Assembly (NCBI GenBank): GCA_033239525.1
Contig: BSYO01000005.1
Coordinates: forward strand, 24,348,519 to 24,412,518
Direction of reading: 5' to 3'
Source: Nepenthes gracilis
Taxonomy: Eukaryota; Streptophyta; Magnoliopsida; Caryophyllales; Nepenthaceae
DNA: 64,000 nt
Position 1 is the first letter of the stretch. Each line of letters opens with the position of its first letter. The notes below the pieces were generated by a model. It was not told the DNA's origin. It saw only the letters and a program-made list of their open reading frames with translations, and made no database searches. Shown here one piece after another: positions 22,031-33,850 of the stretch. A program made the position numbers and the translations under genes.

Positions 22031-23967
22031 CTCCCCCTCTCACTTTGTCATGGAGCCACCTCAATCCTGCATGAATTAGCTAATTTTTCTGACAAACAAA
22101 AGTTGGTCATAATTTTATTAAAATATTATCTTCAGATAATATGATAATTATTTAAATTTATTAAATTGAATGATATTATTTTGGGTTCAAAATAAATTTA
22201 TTATTGTATGTTATAATAAATACATGGGCTCAAACGTTCCGGACACGTTTGGACTGCTCTCCAATACTGGGCCAAACGAGGCCCAACATGTGGACGGATC
22301 CTCTACAGTGAGGGTCCATCTACACAATTAGGATCGGGCATAATTACTTCATACAACTCTGGTAGGCCACCACATAATATAACGGATAGTATCTTTGAAG
22401 GCATTTTTAAAACACCCTTAACAACTCAATTTGATGTAATATTTGATTTTTTTTATTTATATTTATGCTGGTAAAATTATATAAATAGATTTAATTCACA
22501 TCAAATTAAATGACTAAAATTACACATATAGTCACTTGTCATTTCTCATAAAAAAATGTATGGTTTTTTTTTACGAAAAATTGAAAAAAAAAATAAAAAA
22601 AAGGCATGTAGTACTTATAGTTTGTTTATAATTATTGATTGCTATGTGTTTGTTGAAAATAATTATAATTTCATACGGATTGTTATGTGTTTATTGATTG
22701 TATTTCCTCTCACATTAGTTCACGAAGGAAAGATTGGCTTTTCTTTGCAGGTAAATTTTAACTTATTAATTTCATTATTTCTAAACAGCACATATATTTG
22801 GCCTCAATTTTCATTCTCTTTTAAGTCTACGCTTAAAATTATTGATGCTATATTGAGATATTTCCTTTTATATGGTGTCAATTTTTATAAGTTATCAGCT
22901 AATGTGGCTTAAACCGACAATTTTAAACCTAAGGATGAATGAGATCTTAATATCAAGAACATCTTTACTTAAAATAAAACCCTTTTAACTAGACAACTTT
23001 GAAATATTATTAACAGTGTTCTTGGTTATATTTGGGTTGATTGGATTCGTCATTATTTCATTTGAGATTAATGTATTTTTACTGCCAAAATTTCTTAATA
23101 GGTTCTTTAGTATTGTAAAAAAATTATGAACCCAATTTGAAATTTTACGTTATCACTATTATTGAAAATAATAAATCCATTTTTAGTAGGTCTGACAACT
23201 GATACTAAGAAGGTTCACTTGATATTTTCTTTCTCAACCGTACCTCCATAGGTTCTAGCCTTTCCTGGCACTAGAAGATTTCAATTCTTATTCATTTTAG
23301 GCATTGGTGGTGGTCTAATATTGCCCGTAATGTACTCTAACCCTTTATTTATGGTTAGCCAGATTATTTATCTAATCAAGATTATTATAACTTTTTTTTT
23401 TATATTCTAAAATTTTATAATATTTTTTTATTTAGGTCGGCCTAACATAAGTTTTAACAAGTTGTCTTTGTAGTCCCACGTGCACCCCTCATCTAAAATA
23501 AATGATGCTACCCTTTCCCATGCCTTAATTTTCTTGCTTGCCACAATATATGCAAAATTTATCTAGTTCTATTTTTTATTTAAATTATAACTAATTCATA
23601 TTATTTTACTGTATAATATTTATTTCACTCCATACAAATATTAAAATTAATATAAAAATGTAGGCCATAGATGAATTACAAAAGTCAACATGTTCACGTA
23701 ACTTGGTTTAGGCTGCTCATACCGATCTCAAAGCTGCTGCTTGGTCAATCTTTAATCCCAATTAAAGTTGAACAATTTCAACGAATTGACTCTTTAGAAA
23801 GTGTTTTCGTAACTGATTTGAATAAGGATTTTACTTGCGGCTGTTTCCAGGAAATTATTTTGAATAAATTAATACTTTTTATTTCTCAAATATATTTTAT
23901 ATTTTCTATATAATTTCCTACAAAATTCTCCTCTCCCAAGATTTCCCAGTTCTCCGAAAGGAAAGCA
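22031..23967. other. Intergenic AT-rich region
   Basis: It contains a GC-richer patch at about 22205-22400 with GGCCCAA-type motifs (CTGGGCCAAACGAGGCCCAA) that may be retroelement debris. Open frames at 22556-22912 and 23671-23913 lack recognisable domains. No gene supported. Confidence 0.45.
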
Positions 23968-23978
23968 CTCTAATAGAT

Positions 23979-24251
23979 GGATTCGGGGGGCCGTGTGACG
24001 CTTGCAGGAGCTGCCAGATTTAAATCTGACGGCTCCCATTTCTTTAAAATAAAAATTTATAAAATTAAAAAATAAAAATATTAAAATATTTTTAAAAAAA
24101 ATTAAAATGACAAAAAAAATATAAAAACAAAAAAAAAACTAAAAACCTTTTTTTTTATATATAATTTTGGGCCCTTGAATTTTTTAATCCAAGGGCCCAA
24201 AGAGCGTCGCAGGGGGCTGTGACGCATACGGGCGTTACAGCCCCCCTGATT
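23979..24251. mobile_element. MITE with terminal inverted repeats and 11-bp target duplication
   Basis: The 273-bp element begins GGATTCGGGGGGCCGTGTGA and the complement of its right end reads AATCAGGGGGGCTGTAACGC, giving imperfect inverted ends of about 20 bp. Both sides carry an identical 11-bp sequence, CTCTAATAGAT (23968-23978 and 24252-24262). An 11-bp duplication is close to what Mutator-like elements make (9-11 bp). The interior is AT-rich with a hairpin of GGGCCCTTG and CAAGGGCCC near 24170-24200. No transposase is encoded. Confidence 0.7.
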
Positions 24252-24262
24252 CTCTAATAGAT

Positions 24263-25368
24263 CTCCCTCTATTATATATTATCTAGGGAAATTATTTGGA
24301 TAACCTTAAAATATTTTTAAATATTATCAGATTTTATTAATTAATTTATATTGATATATTCATATAAAAATAAATAGATAGTCTAGGCGATACATCTATT
24401 AAAGGTTAAGGGTATTACTTGCATGCTATTATAGGTATATGCGTAGAAATTATAAAAAGGATAGTATTTACCAACTCTACTACAGTATCGATATCATAAT
24501 GAAAGTCCTGTTAAAAAATAACTCGACGTCAAGATAATAAAAAGGGGTTTTCAATCGAGAGACAAATTCTGAAGTTGAGGACGTGCGTAATTGAAGGCCA
24601 TAAAGTACTCACTTGAGGCAGCAAACATATTCAGAACGGTCAGTACTGACAGATAGTAGGATAAATATTTTGTGAAATGTCTGAAGTAAAATCAAAACTA
24701 ATTTTGAGATCCTATCAATATGAATTAAAATTAAGTCCTATCTTTATTTCTTTTTATTATTTTTTTATTATTTTCTTTCCAGTGACTGTGATGCTATTGG
24801 TAGTTTTCAAAAACAAAAATGTCTCAAAATCTCACTCGACATGCAATTCACTTTGCTAAATTGCCTCGATCTTTGATCTCTACATGTGTGGTTACAATAT
24901 ATCATAAAATTTTATTGGCATTATTCATTCTTTTATAGGTGCAAATAAGATCAAATTTTAATCTGCAGATCAAACAATCTTAATTAATTATCACATATTT
25001 AATTAATTATTAATATAAATATTACTGATTAATTTTTTTATTTTCTTATTTCTAATTAATAATTATTAACACTTAAATGGGAAAATCAAACCAAATTCAG
25101 AATTTTTAGAGTCCTTGAGTGTGAAGTTATGGAAATTTATAAATACTCCCATGTGAAGGAGTTCATATTATATGCAGAAATACCTACTATACCTACTTCC
25201 TATACGTTACACTAGCATTGTCCTTCGGCTTGGCCTGCTGCATTTTTCTCAATCAACAGCCTAACTTAGGCTTACTTGAGTCAAATGCGGCCGTTGATTT
25301 AGACCACGCCACTAGCACAAATCCCCTTGATTGAAGCAAAAGCTATACTTCTTTCGAATGCATTCCAT
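24263..25368. other. Upstream region of second STIG1-like gene
   Basis: AT-rich. From about 25190 GC rises and pyrimidine-rich stretches appear, as expected near a plant promoter. No other feature recognised. Confidence 0.4.
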
Positions 25369-25376
25369 TATAAATA
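25369..25376 (+). promoter_or_regulatory. TATA box of second STIG1-like gene
   Basis: TATAAATA, 107 bases before the ATG at 25484, followed by CT-rich sequence (CCTCCCTCCC, then TCCATTGCCC) typical of a short plant leader. Transcription would be expected to begin around 25400. Confidence 0.7.
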
Positions 25377-25483
25377 CCCTATCATCCTCCCTCCCAACAA
25401 TCCCATGCATTAACATCCACAGCTCATCCGTCAGAGTCTCCATTGCCCACTTCCTCTCCCTCTAAACCATCTGCATTTTTACG

Positions 25484-25996
25484 ATGAAGTTCTCAAAATT
25501 CATCTTCGCCTTAATTGTGCTCATGGCGCTGATATTCAATACAGTCTCAACGATACAGGCTCCTGATGACGTTGCTAACGACAATCAAGAAATATCATTT
25601 GAGGATAATCAGGACCAGGTTAAACTGCCACAAGAAAGCTCAAAATTGCCCATCCCCCCACCTCGACTGATCATGAGTCGATTTCTCGCACAAAAGCAAA
25701 AGGTTCTCGCACAGAAGCAAAAGGAGGAAACTCGTGGCACGTTGACATGCAACAAGTACCCTAGAATATGCCATGCAAAGGGTAGTCCGGGACCAGACTG
25801 CTGCAAGAAGAAATGTGTCGATGTTAAGACGGATAAGCTTAACTGTGGAATGTGTGGATTGAAGTGCAAGCAACCAGAGATATGTTGCAAGGGCAATTGT
25901 GTGAACCCGATGCATGATAAGAAGCATTGCGGGGGTTGTGACAATAAATGCAAGAAAGGGAGAGTATGTGATTACGGGATGTGCAGCTATGCATAA
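25484..25996 (+). CDS. STIG1: STIG1-like secreted cysteine-rich peptide (copy 2)
   Basis: A single-exon frame of 170 codons. A signal peptide (KFIFALIVLMALIF, cut near TIQA) leads into a variable acidic and then basic stretch with an internal repeat, LAQKQKVLAQKQK. The STIG1 domain follows with 16 Cys in the same spacing as the gene at 19731: GPDCCKKKC, NCGMCGLKC, EICCKGNC, KHCGGCDNKC, ending CSYA. The domain is much more basic than in copy 1 (many KK pairs), so the two secreted products would differ in charge. Only the cysteine domain is conserved between the copies; the N-terminal parts are unrelated beyond the signal peptide. The ATG lies downstream of a good TATA box. Family function: extracellular peptide in pollen-pistil communication or stress and cell-death control; the specific role here is unknown. 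Confidence 0.93.
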   Translation: MKFSKFIFALIVLMALIFNTVSTIQAPDDVANDNQEISFEDNQDQVKLPQESSKLPIPPPRLIMSRFLAQKQKVLAQKQKEETRGTLTCNKYPRICHAKGSPGPDCCKKKCVDVKTDKLNCGMCGLKCKQPEICCKGNCVNPMHDKKHCGGCDNKCKKGRVCDYGMCSYA

Positions 25997-27235
25997 AAAT
26001 TGTATACCAAACTAGCTACTATTATGTGTTCATATCTTGGGTGGGTATGGCTTCCCAATTAATTTCTTTTTTTCTTTTTGTGGGTAATAACGCAAATAAG
26101 TTCATGTGATCTGCCTAATTTTGTTTACTCTTTTGAGATGGAAATTAAAATTTGTACTTGTAAGGTTGATTTTTTAATAAGAATGCTTATTGATATAACC
26201 ATGTTTTTGGGTTAGGAAAATGATTGAATACCAATATATTTCTTGTTTTTTTTTAAGTAATAATATGCATTAATATTGAAAAATAATGTATAAATAATAT
26301 CCATTTATTATGTATGTATATAATTATAATAATCAAATTAAAATTTTAAAGTCAGAAAAAAGTAACGATTTTATATTAAAAAAATAAAAAGATACAAAAG
26401 GTAATTAATATCAAGTAAAGGATATAAAATTTATGAACTAGACAGTTATCCAAACTAAACAATGTGTTAATTAACATTAAATTTTCATAAGTAAGGTTGA
26501 TGCCTCACTTTTAAATAGAGAAAAAAATCATCTTTCAGTTCAATTGTTAGTATAAAAAATTTCTTAAAAATCATAAAATAATGTGTTATAAGAACAAAAA
26601 TGACATTTTCTTGGCTAATAAAATAATGATTAGCCTATATATAAACACGTTCTAAATGGAGTCTATATATAAAATGTGGCTTATAAAAAGTTCTAAATTC
26701 ATGATAAATTAAGTGTTTTTCTGAAATAAATAGAATTTCTTTAAACTTCATACTCACCAAATACATTTCAAATTTATTTTTAACTTTTGTTCTTTCTTTG
26801 AAACAAATAGAGTTTCTTGAAGTTTTATGCTCATCAAATATATTTCAAATTTATTTTTAACTTTTATTCTTAGGTTTCATTTTTACGCCAAATTTTATAG
26901 ATATTAATACGTTATGTTATGAGACATATATTAATGCACATATGATATTAAAGAACTCGAACAATATAAATAAATATTTATTCATTTTATAGTTTTTTTT
27001 CATAACATATATGACTTGCCACCATAATATATAAACTGGACAGAAATTTTATATATCATGAAATAAATGTTAGTATATAACTGATATATAACTACTAAAA
27101 AATAAAAGTTGAGCTGCCAAATGGCGAATTCAAAGATTTTTATATCCCGAAAAAGTGAAGCTTGACGTACTCTAGACTTTTAGAGAAAAAAAAAAAAAAA
27201 AGTGGCATAGGTGTGGAAAAAACAGAGGGGGCAAT
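25997..27235. other. 3' flank of STIG1-like copy 2 and AT-rich intergenic
   Basis: Probable 3' UTR up to about 26200 (TTTTTAATAAGAATG near 26170). The rest is AT-rich and holds the short tandem duplication listed separately. Confidence 0.4.
26721..26876. repeat. Two tandem copies of a 77-bp unit
   Basis: The unit beginning TGAAATAAATAGAATTTC at 26722 recurs from 26799 (TGAAACAAATAGAGTTTC). Both contain ACTCACCAAATACATTTC or close variants and end ATTTTTAACTTTTGTTCTT or a close variant. Confidence 0.85.
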
Positions 27236-27644
27236 TGTAACGTCCCCAAACACCTGCTTGTACATATTGTCCGTTTTGGGTCCAACCCGCACGGTTTTGT
27301 TCCTGGCAAGCCCACGGCCTCCAAAACACATCGGCAAGGAAAAAGTATCCATACCCTTATAAGGCACGATTCGTTCTCCCCTCCAATCTGATGTGGGACT
27401 CTACAGTCTGCCCTCTATGGGAGCTCAGCATCCTCGCTGGTATACCGAACCCGGGTCCCGTCTTTGATACCATTTATAATGTCCTCAAGTATCCGCTTGT
27501 AGATATTGTCCGCTTTAGGCCCAACCCACACGATTTTGTTCCTGGTAGACCAATGGCCTCCAAAATGCGGCTATAAGGAGAGGTGTCCCACGTTCTTATA
27601 AGACACGCTTTATTCCCTCCTCTAATTCGATATAGGACTCTACA
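27236..27644 (-). mobile_element. TRIM (short non-coding LTR retrotransposon), 409 bp
   Basis: Two direct LTRs of exactly 170 bp (27236-27405 and 27475-27644) flank a 69-bp interior. On the minus strand each LTR starts TGTAGAGTCC and ends near GACGTTACA (second copy diverged), with TATA-like CTTATAAGG inside. Two bases after the first LTR in that orientation comes TGGTATCAAAGACGG, which matches the primer-binding site for initiator Met tRNA (TGGTATCAGAGC) at 10 of 12 bases. A purine-rich GAGGGCAGAC precedes the other LTR. Flanks are GCAAT and ACAAT, a target duplication with one mismatch. The interior is far too short to encode proteins, so mobilisation would need another element's enzymes. 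Confidence 0.85.
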
Positions 27645-30408
27645 ACAATACTTTAGAAAGGTAGAATATTACTGCATGAATATAAGATTAATTTATGAAT
27701 GTAACTCCCAAAGAAGTTTCATTTAGGCACCTTATCTTTCTGTATTGTCACTCTACTCTTTGCTTGTTGTCTGGAAGCTTTACTCATCACCTTTATTACT
27801 TTTTTTTTATTCAAATTATTTTCCTTTTTGTCTAACTCATATCCCAATTGGACGCGAGCCCCTTTTTAAGTAGATTTTTCCTATCACTCCTCAACCTACA
27901 GGGTATTAGCAATTATTTTCGACGGTTATTCTCCTCCTAATGGCAAGTTCTTATAAGATATTGTTGACCAACCAATTAATATGACTCATAAAATATAATA
28001 ATTATTCAAAAATAATTAAATCAGGGTTATAATTATGAGTGTTATGGATAGTCTATTTACTTTTATTGTTGATAATATATTTGGGTTCAAACACTTGCAT
28101 GCTCTATGCTTGTAAGACCAATTATATATCACATTTATAATTTTGTACCAAATAATTTTTTTTGAACTAACCAAGTCCTAGGCCAAAAATGCCAAAGATG
28201 GGTCCAGCTATGGTAGAAGGATATAACAATTGAGTCGAAACCTAAAAAATATGACAATATACAATACTGAATAAAAACCATTAGCTTCCTTGTTGACCAA
28301 TGAAATAATCCTAACTAGTTATGCTGTAATGCTTGGCACGATTAAAAAATGCTTGATATGTTCAAAAAAATTTGATAAATTGGATGTTGATTAAATAATA
28401 TAGTAGTGCTAGATAGAGATATAAAAAAAAATATACAACTATTTTCTGACCTCACGTGATCCCCTCCCCTCCCCCCAAAAAACAAGTAGATTATCTCTTA
28501 TTGAATTCTATGATTCAATAATCTCCTAACCCCTTAATCTATTGAAGTCAATATTAACTTTGGTTCAAGTGATTACCAGTCAATATTATCACTGCAAATG
28601 ATTACTAGTCCTAATAAACTTTGGTTCAAGTGCACATTGGTTGCCTAGAAGAACACAAGTTTTGTTATTTTTTTCTTTTTTTATCAATCATTACTCTTTT
28701 AATTATTAGAATTAAACTAACATATTGAAATATGACAGTTATCTTATAATCCTAACAAATGATAAAATACAGTTCTCATTGTACAAGTATGAGTGATGAT
28801 AAAAATAAAAATAAGAAGACCCTAACAACTTTAATAGAACAGGTACATAGAAAATTAGAATTCATATCAAAATATTATATCATTTAAGATTTTATTTTAT
28901 TATGAGAAATAATATTTATAGAATTAATTATATACTTATTTATATAAAAATTATTAAAATCAGTATAGAGAAATATATAATAAAAAAATTAAAATAAAAT
29001 AGACTCATATTTACTTTTAATAATTTTAATATAAGTAAATGTATAAATAAGTATATGAATAATATTACTATTTTATTATTGACTATTCGATTTTATTATA
29101 AATCTTATTCTCCATAAAAAATTATTAAGATTTGTTTTTTTTTTAATTGACATTTATATTTAACTTTATACTTTTAGAATATTTTACTATTGTACAAGTA
29201 TTATAATATAATTTAAAATATACTTAATTTCACCTCACTTTTTTAATTGAATGAAACTATAATTAATATATATATATATAAGTCAAACATTAAAATAAAA
29301 GTAAAAATTAAATAAAATTTATTATATTTTATCATCACAAATGTGAACATGATACAGAGAATTTTTAATGTAGATAAATATTTTGATTTTATATTTTATA
29401 ATTTATTAAAATCAGGTATGTAATACCATATGACTTGAAATATATTTACATTGTAAAAAATAATTTGTCTATTCTAAAATTGCCACTAAATAAAATTTTA
29501 AGGATGAAATTAGAAAAATAAAACAATATAAGTAAAAATACCAAAATTTTTTAAAAAATCCTTTTTTAACCTTATATAATATTTCAATATATAAGTTTCC
29601 AGATTGATTCGACCTAATAATCAATGGTACAATTTTGTCTGAAAAATAAAATATTTTTGAAAACTAAATAAACATTATTAAATATTTTTAAATAATAGAA
29701 TATTTATCTATTTTGTATTATTACATAAGCCTGATAATTTATAAAATAAATAAAATATTTTATTATTTGCTTCTAAAATTCTAAATTATGCCTCTTGATC
29801 TCGCCCATCTGAAAATTGCCCCCCATGGTCAATGATCGTAGTTCTTGGCTGCAGTTTGCACAGATATCACAGATCTCGGTGCAACAACAAGCTGGGCTAA
29901 TTTTTCTGATGAGGCCCAACGGAGAGTCTTTTTTGAACAATTAATATTCTTGAGAAGCCCAACAGTTTAGATTATTGGGCATTTATAAAACATAAGCCCA
30001 ACTAAAATATCAAAATGGGCCTCAAGGCCGAATCTTCTTGACGGGTGCAAAGACCAACTTTTGGAGCTTTTAAACCTTTCTTATTTTTCCTTTTTTGTTC
30101 GTTGTCCTTTAACGTTAAAGAAAAATACCCTTTATGTATTATTTATAAATTTATTTATACTGAAATCATTTAAAATATAAATTTTATATTATTTTAATTT
30201 TTTATTTTCTTCCTTCTCTTTCTGTACACCAAAATGATAATTTTAATATAAATGGGTGTACAAGTAAATGTAAGAATAATATTGCTTTAATTATATTATT
30301 AAAAATTTGAAGAGCCAATTCAAAAATTAAAATTTGATAAGTTTTATTTAAAATATGTTATCATACGGGCAACAGTATTTCTATTACACAAACTATAAAG
30401 AACTATAT
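27645..30408. other. AT-rich gene-free stretch
   Basis: No exon, RNA gene or bounded repeat could be supported. A GC-richer patch at about 29790-30060 has several GCCCAA motifs but no open frame of note. Confidence 0.5.
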
Positions 30409-31026
30409 TGATGCGTGCCGAGCTTTGACAGTACCGTGGTGTGCTCCTATAGGAAGTGCCGAGGTGTAATGGCCCGATGTTTAATGGACCGAGGTGCTGG
30501 AAGAGACACTTCAGTCAATTCCGAAGAACGAAAAATTTGCAGAAGGGAGAAGGAGTTCAAGCGAGGGAGCAGGGAGAAGGAAATCTGACTCAGAGAGAAA
30601 AGAATCAAGACAGGAGAGAGTAGAATATTATTCCTTATCCTTTCTGCACTATAACTATGCCCTTTTAAGGGACTCAGAACTGAAATCAACTGGGAGATAA
30701 ATCAAGTAAATAACAGAACACGTGAATAACCTAATCACGTGGAAAGCAGGAAACAGACTAACAAAAATAAAAGAAAAAAAAAACAGAATTCTGCATGTGT
30801 GTGTATTAACAGCAGCAGTGCAAAATTAATAAAAATTTTTAAATTTGGAGGGAAGTCGAATTTGGCGGAAGTTGCGACGAGGTCTGGCTGAGCAAGGTGA
30901 ATCTGCAGTGGTGGCTTCTAGATCAGTGGGCTCATCCTCCACCGGCTGTGCTATTGGACCGGGAGTGATAAGACCCGTAACATATATGGGCAAGTATATT
31001 TTCCAAAAAATGTAAAATTCCATCAA
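30409..31026 (-). mobile_element. LTR retrotransposon 3' end: polyprotein tail plus LTR
   Basis: On the minus strand a short open frame (31026-30826) ends with SARPRRNFRQIRLPSKF and a stop, resembling the Arg/Pro-rich C-terminal tails of plant retrotransposon polyproteins. Shortly after it begins an LTR-like segment of about 403 bp (30811 to 30409) that starts TGTTAATACACACAC and ends GCACGCATCA. It contains two CACGTG boxes and a purine/pyrimidine-biased leader. Everything upstream of the tail is missing, so the element is truncated. Copia versus Gypsy cannot be decided from this piece. Confidence 0.45.
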
Positions 31027-33439
31027 TATTAAGTTTTAAATTAATATATAAGTTTTTCCTTTAGAAGTTTACATTGTGGACCAAAAATAGAGGTTTTGTG
31101 TGTGGCACGGCTTGTAGAGAGCTTAGCTGGAGTGTATAGAAGTCAGCATATTCGTGAATAAAGTGGTTCTCCACTTTATAAATGTTTGTTTGAACTTGTT
31201 TATTTTAAAAATAAGTAATATCTGACACTAATTTCAAAACTCATTCAACACAAAAATCAAATTTGAATATGATTTGGATTAGTTCACTTGAGTCCATAAA
31301 CAACTCTACTAAGTTATTTATTTGCTTATACATAAACTCGTCAATAAGCTCTCTTTTATGTCTATAAATATTTTCATTTAATAACTGATAATCAATTTAT
31401 TTTTAACTAATATATAAATTTATTTATAATTATATTAAAAAACTCATCTAAAACCTTAGGTTTAATTTGTTTATATAATTACTGTGAAAAATAACCCAAA
31501 GTTGGCTCAACTCATTTATACATAAAGAAACTAACCCTAAATTTGAGTTTAAGCATAACCTACTTATTCAAAAGCAATTAACCATAAGTCAAGCTTGAAT
31601 TTATAAATCTTTTACTAAGCAAAGCTTGAACTAAGAAAACAAAGTTGAATTTCATCCCATTTATATTAAGGCTATGGGGCTAGTCGGGCTCATTTGTAGT
31701 TCCAAGCTCAATTAAGAATCAATTGGAATTCGAATTATGCTGGATTGATCGTAAAAGCGATGAGTTATTTGAGCTATATATATATATAACTCTATAGCCA
31801 ATAATCTAAATTGCTTTTTTAATATATTAAAAAAATATTTATAAAATTAAAAATAAATAAGTTATACGTTATATTTTATTTTATAATTATATTAGTCTTT
31901 AATTTTTTAAATAAATTTGAGGATATGCATCACTCAATGAACATCAATTGCTATTTATCTAAACACTAGTGACGAGAAATTTTTTAGAAAATGTTAATAT
32001 TGCCCATTGACAATGGTTAGGTTACTTCGCTTAGTATCATAGTAAAATAAAAAATATATATTTTCAAAATGCCTAACAAATATAATTTAAACATGATTAG
32101 ATAATTTAATTTCATATTCATTATTTATTTTTGTGTAAACTTTCTGATAAAATTAAATAGTTTAAATGATATATTATCCAAAATTATTTTTAAGATATTT
32201 TCTAACGAAAAATAACGTTCATTTTTTTTTAAATACGTTAAATTTTACAGAGTCGATCGACGTGGACGAGATGCTGACCAATTGGTGACACGTTACTTTG
32301 TACAAAAATGTTTTAAAATTTGTACATATTAATTATTCATTAAATGAAATAAAGCAATGACCGTTGCCTTAGGGCACTGGTTAATTAACAAGGCCCAAAT
32401 TAATTCATAAGTTTGAAAATTTATGTTTAATAATTTCAACACGTAGTCAATGCGCGACACGATGCGCCCCTACCACGTATAGATGCTACACGCATCGTTT
32501 TAATCGACCACAAAATTGGTGGAACTAATGACAGGAAGACTAAACACAACTCTTTAGGGTTTGAAATTAACGTTGCCTTTGAAGTGAAGGAAATGAACGT
32601 ATGCTTCTTAATTAGAATCTTTAATTATCATTTTTCTAAAGTTTAGTCAGAGCGGTAGCCTTTTATAGAATTTTAATTCATACCGGACACGATATTATTT
32701 AATTATAATAGTGTTTTGAGGTTAACAAATCAATTGGAACGTGTGGAATTCCAATATTGCTTGATTAAAAGGTTATATGAGTTCATAGAATTGTGACCAC
32801 AGTAGTTGTTTTTCAATCAGTGGACTTAATTAGATCAGCATAATGAAGAAAGGAGACACCGTGATAAATATAATCAAATTTATTTTAATAGATTAAACTG
32901 TAAACTCAACAATTACCGGTACTAATTATGAAGATTTAGGGTTCATATATCTTTCAAAGAAGATATGCTTGACATATTTTTCAATTTTTGCCGCCGAATG
33001 AAAATTCAATGGTGAAGATTATAATATATAAAAAATTACACATAATATTTTGTATTAGATTTCTTTATAATATTAACACATATTAAATTTTTAACTTAAT
33101 ATTAAAAAATATTTTTAAAAATAGCTATTTAGATAATTTTTTAAAATTTCAAATCTTACTGATTAGATTTTTTTACATCCAGTGAATAAGAAAGAGATAT
33201 ACTAAATATATTTGATGGGTATGGCCAGTAATGAGTTAGTTCAATACATAAGTGGATAATAGGCCCAAATATCGACCGTCCAATAGAAGATATCTCACAG
33301 TCTATCAAGTGAATGACGAACAAACGTATGAACCAATGGATACAATATGAATAGTAAAATATTAAAAGATTATAGTAAACTACTTAATAGCCGAATATAA
33401 ATGGCCTCAGAGTTAATCCAAAGTTGGTAACCAGGCAAT
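31027..33439. other. AT-rich gene-free stretch
   Basis: Nothing supportable. A short GC-richer patch near 32440-32500 (CGCGACACGATGCGCCCC) has no recognised role. Confidence 0.5.
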
Positions 33440-33850
33440 TTTGCAATTAAATTGAGATGGTCATTGCACCCATAAATAGCGCCCATCACCTGAAGCGTTA
33501 TCATACCCACACATTGATTCCAGGCATCTGCCAACAAATAGTGCCTCTTATTATAAACAAAGCCTCTCTTCCAAAGAAAAATGAGATGAAATCAGACAAT
33601 GACAACGAGAAGAAAAAAAAAAGACACTCCACCAAACAAGTATGCAAACACCAAACCGCTCCACCAAACGAATATATAAACACAAAAGCCACTCGACTAA
33701 ACGTGTGCACAAAAAAGACTATAACCCTCCATACAAATATTCATCCCCATCCACTTTACATTCTCACGGTCATTTCCTTACATCTTTCGCATTCGAGTAA
33801 AATGATCACTGACTTGAGTGTCGATTGATATTCTAGGGAGTGAGTCTCAT
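33440..33850 (+). mobile_element. Possible LTR fragment
   Basis: A TATA-like CATAAATAG (about 33471-33479) is followed about 330 bp later by ATCACTGACTTGAGTGTCGA, a phrase that in many plant Gypsy-type LTRs lies near the end of the transcribed R region. No termini or target duplication were found. The 123-codon frame here (33457-33828) is low complexity and not taken as a gene. Confidence 0.3.

Noticed and set aside
33457..33828. 123-codon plus-strand frame
   Set aside because: Low-complexity Lys/His-rich composition and retroelement-like surroundings; no domain.
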